A DNA stretch of 29,757 nucleotides from Coprococcus sp. (lineage in GTDB: Bacteria; Bacillota; Clostridia; Lachnospirales; Lachnospiraceae). The DNA is taken from assembly GCA_016296785.1 (NCBI GenBank), contig JAEDHX010000016.1, forward strand, positions 1 through 29,757. The letters are read 5' to 3'. Positions 23,083 to 29,757 of the stretch are shown here, one piece after another. Below the pieces are notes generated by a model. The model did not search any database. It was not told the origin of the DNA and saw only the letters and a program-made list of their open reading frames with translations. The translations under genes were made by a program, and so were the position numbers. Numbering within the stretch: position 1 is the first letter of the stretch; each line of letters begins with the position of its first letter.

Positions 23083-23415
23083 ATGGTAAATGACAGATCA
23101 AGAGATATTGGACCATTTGTACCGGGACCTGATGATGATATGCTTATATGCCGGTGCGAGGAGATTACTAAGGGAGAAATAAGAAAAGCGGTTCATGACG
23201 GAATGTGGACCATGACGGAAATAAGAAGATACTTACGTACAGGTATGGGACTTTGCCAGGGACAGACATGTTCAAGGCTTGTTAAGGGGATTGTTGCAAG
23301 AGAGCTTGGAGTTTCACCTTCAGAGCTTGAGCCTGCTACTAGTAGAGTACCTATGAGACCAATTGAAATGCGGATTTTTGCAAATGAGGCAAAGGATGGT
23401 GAGATGAATGTGTAA
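23083..23415 (+). CDS. BFD-like [2Fe-2S] subunit of the oxidoreductase
   Basis: The 110-residue protein has the BFD-type cysteine pattern Cys23-X-Cys25 and Cys58-X4-Cys63 (LICRCEEITKGEI and GMGLCQGQTC), as at the C-terminus of HcnB and opine oxidase A. A short tail (RVPMRPIEM) also resembles the end of those proteins. It is a split-off domain of the preceding FAD subunit. GGAGG lies upstream of the ATG. Its stop overlaps the start of the next gene in ATGTGTAA, implying translational coupling. Confidence 0.87.
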   Translation: MVNDRSRDIGPFVPGPDDDMLICRCEEITKGEIRKAVHDGMWTMTEIRRYLRTGMGLCQGQTCSRLVKGIVARELGVSPSELEPATSRVPMRPIEMRIFANEAKDGEMNV

Positions 23416-24535
23416 TACAGCAGAGGTAGTAATAATCGGAGGCGGAATTATAGGAAACGCCACAGCATATTATCTTACAAAGCTTGGCATGAAGGTTATT
23501 GTGCTTGAAGGAAGCATGCATATTGGAAATGGTGGGTCAAGCAGAAATGGTGGCGGTGTGCGTCAGTCGGGACGTGATGTCAGGGAATTGCCGCTTGTTA
23601 TGTATGGAATAAAGAATTTGTGGCCTTATTTATCTGAAGAGCTTGAGGTTGACTGTGAATATCATCAGGATGGTAACCTTCGTCTTGGTAAAAATGATTC
23701 TCATAAGGCAATACTTACAAAGCTTGCTGATAATGCCAGAAGCTGTGGCCTTGATGTAAGGATGATTGATGGCGATGAGGTTAGAAGAATTAATCCATAT
23801 TTATCAGAGGAAGTAACATGTGCGAGCTGGTGTCCGACTGACGGCCATGCAAATCCTCTTACCACAACACTTGGATTTTATAAGGCTGCAAGAAAGCTTG
23901 GAGCAAGATTTATATCAGGCGAAAAGGTAATAGGCCTTAAGACAATAAAAGGGAAAATCAGACAGGTTATTACTGAGAATAATATATATGAGGGTGAAAA
24001 TGTTCTTGTTGCGGCAGGATATGACAGCAGAAAGATTCTTGGAACAGTGGATATTGATGTTCCGATGACAACCTCGCTTTTGGAATGTCTTGTAACAGAA
24101 GCACAGCCTCATATGTTTGACCAGATGCTTGGTACGGCGGAGGCTGATTTCTATGGTCATCAGACAAAGCATGGTTCATTTGTATTTGGTGGTTCCTCAG
24201 GTCTTGAGCCGTTTAATAAGGATAATGGAACTCCTGTATCAAGCCCAAGAACTGCGCCTTGTATATGCAGGGGTATTATGAAGTATTTCCCAAATCTTAA
24301 GGATGCAAAGATTGTAAGAACCTGGGGAGGCTGGAGTGATAAATGTGCAGATGGCGTTCCTGTTATAGGAGCAATTAGTGAAATACCGGGACTATATGCT
24401 GCGTGTGGTTTTACCGGTCATGGCTTTGGTATTGGCCCCGGCGCTGCTAATCAGCTTGCGAAGCTTATAGCAACAGGAACAACTGATGTCGATTTGACAG
24501 AGCTTAGATATGACAGGTTTCGTGCTAAGATATAG
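23408..24535 (+). CDS. DAO-type FAD oxidoreductase subunit (HcnC / OoxB / sarcosine oxidase beta-like)
   Basis: The 375-residue protein has an FAD Rossmann motif near the N-terminus (VVIIGGGIIGNATAYYL), a SRNGGGVRQ segment of the DAO/SoxB family, and the C-terminal FAD-contact region GFTGHGFGIGPGAANQLA. This is the catalytic substrate-oxidising subunit in HcnABC, opine and sarcosine oxidases, acting on the C-N bond of amino acids or amines. It forms the fourth part of the complex with the 2Fe-2S, FAD/4Fe-4S and BFD proteins. Substrate not readable from sequence. Its start overlaps the preceding stop by eight bases. Confidence 0.88.
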   Translation: MCNTAEVVIIGGGIIGNATAYYLTKLGMKVIVLEGSMHIGNGGSSRNGGGVRQSGRDVRELPLVMYGIKNLWPYLSEELEVDCEYHQDGNLRLGKNDSHKAILTKLADNARSCGLDVRMIDGDEVRRINPYLSEEVTCASWCPTDGHANPLTTTLGFYKAARKLGARFISGEKVIGLKTIKGKIRQVITENNIYEGENVLVAAGYDSRKILGTVDIDVPMTTSLLECLVTEAQPHMFDQMLGTAEADFYGHQTKHGSFVFGGSSGLEPFNKDNGTPVSSPRTAPCICRGIMKYFPNLKDAKIVRTWGGWSDKCADGVPVIGAISEIPGLYAACGFTGHGFGIGPGAANQLAKLIATGTTDVDLTELRYDRFRAKI

Positions 24536-24546
24536 GAGGGATTGAT

Positions 24547-25707
24547 ATGAACAGATTTGACTTTTGTGTTCCGACAGATATCAGATTTGGTGAGGGACAG
24601 GTAGAGTGTCTTGCCAAAGAGATAGAAAAATATGGAAAAAGAGTGTTGATGGTTTATGGTGGAGGAAGCATAAAGAAAATCGGACTTTACGATAAAATAT
24701 ATGAGGTGCTTAAGGATTTTGAGATTTATGAGCTTCCGGGAATTGAACCAAATCCAAGACTTACTTCTGTTGAAAAAGGAGCAAGGATATGTAAGGACAA
24801 GAACATAGACGTTGTTCTTGCTGTTGGAGGCGGAAGTACCATTGATGCATCAAAGCATATTGCATGTGCTGCTTATTATGATGGGGATGCATGGGATATG
24901 GTTCTTGACAGAAGTCTTGTTACAAAGGCGCTTCCTATATTTACAGTACTTACTATATGCGCAACCGGCTCGGAAATGAATCCCGGTGCAGTTATAAGTA
25001 ATGAGGAGACAAAGGAGAAGCTTGAGATTAGCTCGCCACTTTTATATCCTACATTATCAGTATGCGATCCAACATATTTGTATTCGCTTCCGCTAGTGCA
25101 GACGGCAGCAGGAACAGCAGATATTGTATCTCATATATTTGAGCAGTATTTCCAGCCAAATGATGGTGCGTATATTACTGACAGGCTTAGTGAAGCGGCA
25201 CTTGCGACCTGCTTCAAGTATGGACCTGTTGCACTTAGTGAACCTGACAATTATGAGGCTCGCTCAAATTTGATGTGGACAAGCTCCATAGCACTTAATC
25301 ACTTATTTACAGTTGGTAAGGGCGGAGCATGGAGTGTTCATCCGATTGAACATGAGCTTTCAGCTTTTTATGATATTACTCATGGTGTCGGTCTTGCGAT
25401 TCTTACACCTAAGTGGATGCGTTATGTTTTGAGTGATAAAACTGTTAAGCGTTTTGCAATGTTTGCAAGAAATGTATTTAACGTTAATGAAGCTGATGAT
25501 TATAAGGCTGCAAATTGCGGTATTGATAAGGTTGAGGAATTCTTTGTAGAGCTCGGCCTTCCAAAGACGCTTACTGAGCTTGGAATAGACGACCGTGATT
25601 TTGCAAAAATGGCAAGTGAGGCGGTAAGAACGAGCGGACTTGCAACAAGATCGTATGTTAAGCTTAATGAAAAGGATGTCGAAAATATTTATAAAATGTG
25701 TCTGTAA
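24547..25707 (+). CDS. Iron-containing alcohol dehydrogenase (YqhD/BdhA-like)
   Basis: The 386-residue protein has the N-terminal nucleotide fold (VYGGGSIKKIG and AVGGGSTIDASKH) and a C-terminal helical metal domain. Metal ligands are in the YqhD spacing: Asp192, His196, His265 and His279 (AGTADIVSHIF, then SVHPIEHELSAFYDITHG). Such enzymes reduce aldehydes to alcohols with NAD(P)H. GGAGG lies upstream of the start, 11 bp after the flavoprotein stop, so it is the last gene of the amine operon. In context it would reduce the aldehyde formed by amine oxidation and recover the redox balance (inference). Confidence 0.93.
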   Translation: MNRFDFCVPTDIRFGEGQVECLAKEIEKYGKRVLMVYGGGSIKKIGLYDKIYEVLKDFEIYELPGIEPNPRLTSVEKGARICKDKNIDVVLAVGGGSTIDASKHIACAAYYDGDAWDMVLDRSLVTKALPIFTVLTICATGSEMNPGAVISNEETKEKLEISSPLLYPTLSVCDPTYLYSLPLVQTAAGTADIVSHIFEQYFQPNDGAYITDRLSEAALATCFKYGPVALSEPDNYEARSNLMWTSSIALNHLFTVGKGGAWSVHPIEHELSAFYDITHGVGLAILTPKWMRYVLSDKTVKRFAMFARNVFNVNEADDYKAANCGIDKVEEFFVELGLPKTLTELGIDDRDFAKMASEAVRTSGLATRSYVKLNEKDVENIYKMCL

Positions 25708-25750
25708 TTATGAATCGTGCGACGTATAACGACTAATAATGTCGAATGAC

Positions 25751-25776
25751 CAAAATCAATTGAAATAATGATTTTG
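25751..25776 (+). promoter_or_regulatory. Operator candidate overlapping the hybrid-kinase promoter
   Basis: CAAAATCA (25751-25758) and TGATTTTG (25769-25776) form a perfect 8-bp inverted repeat with a 10-bp centre covering the -35 box at 25760-25765. A second, weaker AAATCA/TGATTT pair lies at 25807-25826. Confidence 0.45.
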
Positions 25777-25788
25777 TTTATGTATAAT
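25760..25788 (+). promoter_or_regulatory. Promoter of the soluble hybrid kinase gene
   Basis: TTGAAA at 25760-25765, a 17-bp spacer and a perfect TATAAT at 25783-25788. Confidence 0.6.
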
Positions 25789-25837
25789 TGTGTAAAAATA
25801 CAGGAGAAATCATCATTTTTTGATTTGGAGGAATGAT

Positions 25838-27283
25838 ATGGATAATAGATTCACTTGCGATTTATCAGTAAAGAAGGTTCTTAAACAGTCACAGCTTGGT
25901 CTTTGGAGCGCAACTATTTGTGATGGGGGTATTTCTTCATTATATGGGGATGAAGTGTTCTGTGAGTTGCTCGGAATCAAAGGTGCTTTAGAAGAAGAGA
26001 ATCTATATGAGTATTGGTATGAAAGAATTGATGGCAAGGATAGAAATGCTATTGAGGATGCATTTGCCAATATGAAAAAAGGCAGGATGGTTGAGGTTAA
26101 TTATGTGTGGCATCACATTGAAAAGGGACCTGTTAAGCTAAGGCTTAATGGATGCTGCGATGAATCAGATGATGGAATTATTCTATGCGGATATATGCAA
26201 AATATTGATTCTCTATTTGAGCAATCGAAATATGCTAATAAGTGCAATAAGGAAAGGGCAGCATTTTTGAATAATTTTTCTCATGATATCAGAACCCCGA
26301 TAAATACAATTGTAGGATTTACATCACTTGCCAATAGCCATCTTGAGGAGCCGGAGCTGATTAAAAATTATCTTGAGAAGATTATGGTTGCCAACAATCA
26401 TCTTATGGCACTTATTAATGATGTGCTTGATATTAACAGAATTGAAAATGGTATGATGAAGCTTGAAGAAAAGGAATGCTCTTTATCCGATATTATGACA
26501 AATATTTGTGATATTATTGAAGCAGATATTGAAGCAAAGCAGATTAAGCTTTGTGTTGAGAAGGATAATATTACAGATGATACAGTTTATTGTGACAAAT
26601 TGCGTCTTGAGAAGGTAATGCTCAATTGCCTAAATGATGCAATCAAGTTTACTAGTGTTGGAGGCAGCATCAGCATAAGTATTGTTCAAAAACAGACGGC
26701 ACCTGATGGCTATGCAGATTATGATTTCATAATCAGTGATTCCGAAATTGTAATGGAAGAGAATTCATTTGTTGACAATATTCAAAGCAATGGGCTTGGA
26801 ATGACAATTTCAAAGGGGATTGTGGACATGATGGGCGGAAGTATCAGTGTAGATAGTAAGCCTGGCGAAGGAAGCAAGGTTATTATTTCCCTTAGAATGA
26901 AGACCGGAATCAGGAAACGCATTTTGGTGGTTGAAGATAATGAGCTTAACAGAGAATGTGTTGCTGAGCTGCTCAAGGAATATGGCTTTGAAACAGAAGA
27001 AACTGAAAATGGCAAAGCTGCTGTAGACAGAATCATTTCATCACCGCCTGACTATTATGATGTTGTACTTATGGATGTGCAGATGCCTGTTATGGATGGC
27101 TATGAAGCAACAAGATGTATCAGACAGCTTGACAATCCGGATTACGCAAGGCTTCCAATAATAGCTATGACTGCAAATGTATTTGAGGAAGATAAGATAA
27201 GTGCATTTGAAAATGGAATGAATGGCTTTATTTCTAAACCGGTTGATATTGAAAAGCTATTAAAAATAATAAGGGATAATTAG
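25838..27283 (+). CDS. Soluble hybrid histidine kinase with degenerate ATP-binding site (likely pseudokinase)
   Basis: I choose the ATG at 25838 (481 residues), with GGAGG six bases upstream. A PAS-like sensor (about 5-125) without membrane segments is followed by HisKA with His149 in FSHDIRTPINTIVGF. The ATPase region is unusual: the N-box reads NCLNDAIKFT (Asp267 for the second Asn). The G1 box is SDSEIVM (301-306) instead of DNGxGM, so both glycines are lost. The segment between G1 and G2 is shortened by about 13 residues compared with the kinase at 927. G2 (NGLGM, Gly319) is kept. The receiver domain looks intact (VVEDNELN, Asp413 in VVLMDVQMPVMDGY). It may not bind ATP and could instead act as a phosphatase or phosphorelay sink. 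It sits directly after the amine operon with its own promoter. Confidence 0.85.
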   Translation: MDNRFTCDLSVKKVLKQSQLGLWSATICDGGISSLYGDEVFCELLGIKGALEEENLYEYWYERIDGKDRNAIEDAFANMKKGRMVEVNYVWHHIEKGPVKLRLNGCCDESDDGIILCGYMQNIDSLFEQSKYANKCNKERAAFLNNFSHDIRTPINTIVGFTSLANSHLEEPELIKNYLEKIMVANNHLMALINDVLDINRIENGMMKLEEKECSLSDIMTNICDIIEADIEAKQIKLCVEKDNITDDTVYCDKLRLEKVMLNCLNDAIKFTSVGGSISISIVQKQTAPDGYADYDFIISDSEIVMEENSFVDNIQSNGLGMTISKGIVDMMGGSISVDSKPGEGSKVIISLRMKTGIRKRILVVEDNELNRECVAELLKEYGFETEETENGKAAVDRIISSPPDYYDVVLMDVQMPVMDGYEATRCIRQLDNPDYARLPIIAMTANVFEEDKISAFENGMNGFISKPVDIEKLLKIIRDN

Positions 27284-27321
27284 TTTTAAATGAAATTATT
27301 ATACAACTAAAAATTTTTTAA

Positions 27322-27364
27322 AAAAGCCCGTAAAAATGTCTTGACATTTGTTTTACGGGCTTTT
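27322..27364 (+). terminator. Rho-independent terminator, carrying the next promoter
   Basis: AAAAGCCCGTAAAA (27322-27335) pairs with TTTTACGGGCTTTT (27351-27364), with an inner ATGTC/GACAT stem. A-run on the left and T-run on the right make it bidirectional. The right half doubles as part of the cysK promoter. Confidence 0.88.
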
Positions 27365-27369
27365 ATAAT
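27341..27369 (+). promoter_or_regulatory. Perfect-consensus sigma-A promoter of cysK-metY inside the terminator
   Basis: TTGACA at 27341-27346, a 17-bp spacer and TATAAT at 27364-27369. The -35 lies in the hairpin loop/inner stem and the spacer is the terminator's right arm. Confidence 0.75.
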
Positions 27370-27371
27370 AC

Positions 27372-27405
27372 ATATCATACAATTCCTAGTGAATATATAT
27401 GATAT
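27372..27405 (+). promoter_or_regulatory. Inverted repeat at the cysK start region, operator candidate
   Basis: ATATCATA (27372-27379) and TATGATAT (27398-27405) form a perfect 8-bp inverted repeat with an 18-bp centre, right after the -10. Such a position suits a repressor of cysteine genes (CymR/Rrf2 in other Firmicutes), but I cannot match a known box. No T-box or SAM riboswitch is visible. Confidence 0.35.
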
Positions 27406-27443
27406 ATGGGAAATAAAAATATTATAGGTAGGAGGATAAAATT

Positions 27444-28379
27444 ATGAGTAATATTAAAGAGAGTGCTTCAGAGTTAATCGGAGGAACACCGATACTAAAG
27501 TTGAATGGATACATGCAAAAGAGCAAGATTGAGGATGCAACAATTCTTGCAAAGCTTGAGTATCTCAATCCTGCAGGTTCCGTTAAGGACCGTATTGCAC
27601 TTGCGATGATTGAGGATGCTGAGCAGAAGGGGCTTCTTAAGCCGGGCGCAACTATAATAGAGCCTACCTCAGGTAATACAGGAATTGGAATTGCTTCTGT
27701 TGCAGCAGCTAAGGGCTACAAAGCAATACTTACATTGCCGGATACAATGAGTGTTGAGAGACGTAACCTGCTTAAGGCATACGGTGCAGAGCTTGTACTT
27801 ACAGAGGGTGCTAAGGGCATGAAGGGAGCCATTGCCAAGGCTGAGGAATTGAATAAGTCAATTCCTGGTTCAATTATACTTGGACAGTTTGTAAATAAAG
27901 CTAATCCTGAAATACATAAGAAAACTACAGGTCCTGAGATATGGGAGCAGACAGATGGCAAGGTAGATATATTTGTTGCCGGTGTTGGAACAGGAGGTAC
28001 TGTTACAGGAGTAGGAGAGTATTTGAAATCAAAGAATCCGGATGTTAAGGTTGTCGCTGTAGAACCTGCATCTAGTCCTGTATTATCTACAGGTACAGCA
28101 GGAGCTCATAAGATTCAGGGTATTGGAGCAGGCTTTGTTCCGGACGTGCTTAACACTTCTATCTATGATGAGATTATTACTATAGAGAATGAGGATGCAT
28201 TTGAAGAAGGAAGAGCTTTTGCAGTAAGTGAGGGAATTCTTGTAGGTATTTCGTCAGGAGCGGCACTTAAAGCAGCAACTATACTTGCTTTGAGACCTGA
28301 GAACAAGGGTAAGACAATTGTTGCACTTCTTCCTGATTCGGGAGACAGATATTTATCAACAGCATTATTTAATAATTAA
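27444..28379 (+). CDS. cysK: Cysteine synthase A (O-acetylserine sulfhydrylase)
   Basis: The 311-residue protein has the PLP lysine Lys48 in NPAGSVKDRIALAMIEDAE, the substrate loop TSGNTGIGIASVAAAKGY and the phosphate-binding GTGGTVTGVGEYLK. It joins sulfide and O-acetylserine to make cysteine in the cytoplasm. The start follows GTAGGAGG. It is expressed from the consensus promoter at 27341-27369 and is followed after 37 bp by the sulfhydrylase of homoserine, so the pair covers direct sulfide assimilation. Confidence 0.95.
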   Translation: MSNIKESASELIGGTPILKLNGYMQKSKIEDATILAKLEYLNPAGSVKDRIALAMIEDAEQKGLLKPGATIIEPTSGNTGIGIASVAAAKGYKAILTLPDTMSVERRNLLKAYGAELVLTEGAKGMKGAIAKAEELNKSIPGSIILGQFVNKANPEIHKKTTGPEIWEQTDGKVDIFVAGVGTGGTVTGVGEYLKSKNPDVKVVAVEPASSPVLSTGTAGAHKIQGIGAGFVPDVLNTSIYDEIITIENEDAFEEGRAFAVSEGILVGISSGAALKAATILALRPENKGKTIVALLPDSGDRYLSTALFNN

Positions 28380-28416
28380 TAAAAACAGCAGCAAATATGC
28401 GGAAAGAGGTAAGATT

Positions 28417-29724
28417 ATGGCTAAAAAATCTAGAGAAGAAAGAAATTTAAAGTTTGAAACACTTCAGTTACATGTAGGACAGGAGAATCCTGATCCGGTT
28501 ACAGATGCCAGGGCAGTCCCTATTTATCAGACATCATCATATGTATTTAGAAACAGCGAGCATGCAGCAGCAAGATTTGGGCTTAGCGATGCAGGTAATA
28601 TATACGGAAGACTTACAAATCCAACAGAGGATGTATTTGAAAGAAGAATAGCAGCACTTGAAGGTGGTGTTGCAGCACTTGCGGTAGCATCAGGTGCAGC
28701 GGCAATTTCTTATACCTTCCAGAACCTTGCACAGGCAGGTGACCATATTGTTGCGGCAAAGAACATTTATGGTGGTACATATAACCTTCTTGCACATACA
28801 CTTCCACAGTATGGCATTACATCATCATTTGTAGATCCGTTTAATTATGATGAAGTAGAAGCTGCCATTAAAGAGAATACAAAAGCTGTATTTATAGAGA
28901 CACTTGGTAACCCTAATTCAGATGTTGTAGATATTGAGAAGCTTGCAAATATTGCGCATGCACACAAGATTCCTCTTGTTATAGATAACACATTTGCAAC
29001 ACCTTACCTTGTAAGACCAATTGAGTATGGCGCAGATATTGTTGTTCATTCTGCAACAAAGTTTATTGGTGGACACGGAACAACAATCGGTGGTGTTATT
29101 GTTGACAGTGGCAAGTTCGACTGGGAAGCAAGTGGTAAATTCCCATCACTTACTGAGCCTAATCCAAGCTATCATGGTATCAGTTTTACAAAGGCGGTTG
29201 GTGCAGCTGCATTTGTTACAAAGATCAGAGCAATTCTGCTTCGTGATACAGGTGCAACACTTTCACCTTTCCATGCATTTATTTTCCTTCAGGGACTTGA
29301 GACATTGTCTCTTCGTGTAGAAAGACATGTTGAGAATGCACTAAAGGTTGTTCAGTATCTTAACAACCACCCACTTGTAGAAAAGGTTAATCATCCTTCT
29401 GTTTCAGCTGACAAAGAGCAGCAGGAGTTATACAAGAAATACTTCCCAAATGGTGGAGGTTCCATATTTACATTCGAGATTAAGGGCGATGACAAAAAGG
29501 CTAAAGACTTCATTGATAATCTTGAGATTTTCTCACTTCTTGCCAATGTTGCAGACGTAAAATCTCTTGTTATCCATCCTGCTTCAACGACTCACTCCCA
29601 GCTTAACGAGGAGGAGCTTGCTGATCAGGGCATCAAGCCTAACACCATCCGCCTTTCAATCGGCACAGAAAACATTGATGATATCATTGAAGACCTCGAA
29701 GAAGCCTTCAAAGCAGTTCAATAA
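28417..29724 (+). CDS. metY: O-acetylhomoserine sulfhydrylase (Cys/Met metabolism PLP enzyme)
   Basis: I choose the ATG at 28417 (435 residues), preceded by AAAGAGG; an upstream ATG/TTG region inside cysK is not credible. The protein has the Cys/Met PLP fold: PIYQTSSYVF near the N-terminus, YGRLTNPT, the PLP lysine Lys215 in VHSATKFIGGHG and the C-terminal VKSLVIHPASTTHSQL followed by LSIGTENIDDIIEDL. Length (about 430, longer than cystathionine gamma-synthase at about 380) and an inserted segment favour MetY. It makes homocysteine from O-acetylhomoserine and sulfide, and forms an operon with cysK. Confidence 0.92.
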   Translation: MAKKSREERNLKFETLQLHVGQENPDPVTDARAVPIYQTSSYVFRNSEHAAARFGLSDAGNIYGRLTNPTEDVFERRIAALEGGVAALAVASGAAAISYTFQNLAQAGDHIVAAKNIYGGTYNLLAHTLPQYGITSSFVDPFNYDEVEAAIKENTKAVFIETLGNPNSDVVDIEKLANIAHAHKIPLVIDNTFATPYLVRPIEYGADIVVHSATKFIGGHGTTIGGVIVDSGKFDWEASGKFPSLTEPNPSYHGISFTKAVGAAAFVTKIRAILLRDTGATLSPFHAFIFLQGLETLSLRVERHVENALKVVQYLNNHPLVEKVNHPSVSADKEQQELYKKYFPNGGGSIFTFEIKGDDKKAKDFIDNLEIFSLLANVADVKSLVIHPASTTHSQLNEEELADQGIKPNTIRLSIGTENIDDIIEDLEEAFKAVQ

Positions 29725-29757
29725 TTTTTAGCCATGGTTAGCCACGGGGACAGGTCC
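29725..29757. other. Window-edge sequence with a truncated palindrome
   Basis: The last bases end GGGGACAGGTCC (29746-29757). If followed by CC it would form the palindrome GGGGAC-AG-GTCCCC, a type of short repeat found between Lachnospiraceae genes as I recall. It is cut by the window end. Confidence 0.25.

Noticed and set aside
27370..27443. T-box or SAM riboswitch upstream of cysK
   Set aside because: The leader is only about 70 nt, shows no T-box sequence or SAM core, and has no terminator between promoter and start codon.
29021..29320. 99-codon + strand frame inside metY
   Set aside because: Out of frame within a conserved PLP enzyme, low-complexity Leu/Gln/Val-rich product, and no separate start signals.
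1..29757. CRISPR arrays, tRNA or rRNA genes, insertion-sequence transposases, toxin-antitoxin pairs
   Set aside because: I found no regularly spaced repeats with unique spacers, no cloverleaf or rRNA sequence, and no transposase or toxin motifs in the translated frames.

Overview
The window looks like a chromosomal segment of a low-GC, strictly anaerobic Firmicute, most likely a Lachnospiraceae (Butyrivibrio/Lachnospira/Roseburia-type). The grounds are AT-rich coding sequence, strong AAGGAGG ribosome sites, hybrid histidine kinases, a GH42/LacI sugar locus and iron-dependent amine/alcohol enzymes. No identity can be proved without a search. All genes recognised are on the + strand.

Layout. 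(1) 1-3137: the 3' part of a binding-protein/5'-nucleotidase-C-domain gene and a membrane hybrid histidine kinase, probably a sensor pair. (2) 3138-3557: a gene-poor gap holding a near-consensus promoter, a 28-codon ORF, a terminator-like hairpin and a fragment of coding sequence. (3) 3558-8554: a histidine kinase/LuxR-type response regulator pair followed by a permease-ATPase-permease ABC (FtsX/MacB) module of the type used against peptides and envelope stress. (4) 8551-13385: a sugar cassette (LacI regulator, remnant of a GPH sugar transporter, GH42 beta-galactosidase, Gfo/Idh/MocA oxidoreductase) bracketed by two copies of an 81-bp direct repeat. A deleted group II intron lies just inside the left copy. 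(5) 13403-25707: a large nitrogen/amine locus: LuxR-type regulator, P-II-like protein, polyamine-type ABC importer (ATPase, two permeases, lipoprotein), two ornithine-cyclodeaminase-family proteins, a four-subunit Fe-S/flavin oxidoreductase resembling HcnABC/opine oxidase, and an iron-type alcohol dehydrogenase. (6) 25838-27283: a soluble hybrid kinase whose ATP-binding site looks broken. (7) 27444-29724: cysteine synthase and O-acetylhomoserine sulfhydrylase.

How the genes may work together. The amine locus reads as import of an amine or amine-containing compound, flavin-dependent oxidation with release of ammonia, reduction of the resulting aldehyde by the alcohol dehydrogenase, and monitoring of nitrogen status by the P-II protein. 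In an anaerobe, coupling the oxidation to the alcohol dehydrogenase would make the deamination redox-neutral; this is inference. The P-II operon and the second OCD operon share a 16-bp near-palindrome, TACTTAAAAATAAGTA, upstream of matching promoters. The distances to the -35 differ by 20 bp (two helical turns), and a second degraded operator in the OCD2 region sits exactly where the single P-II operator sits. This is the strongest non-coding signal in the window and points to a shared activator, possibly the neighbouring LuxR-type protein.

Several promoters in the window are followed within tens of bases by a terminator hairpin before the start codon (LuxR gene, P-II gene, OCD2 gene). The cysK-metY promoter is built into the terminator of the preceding gene.
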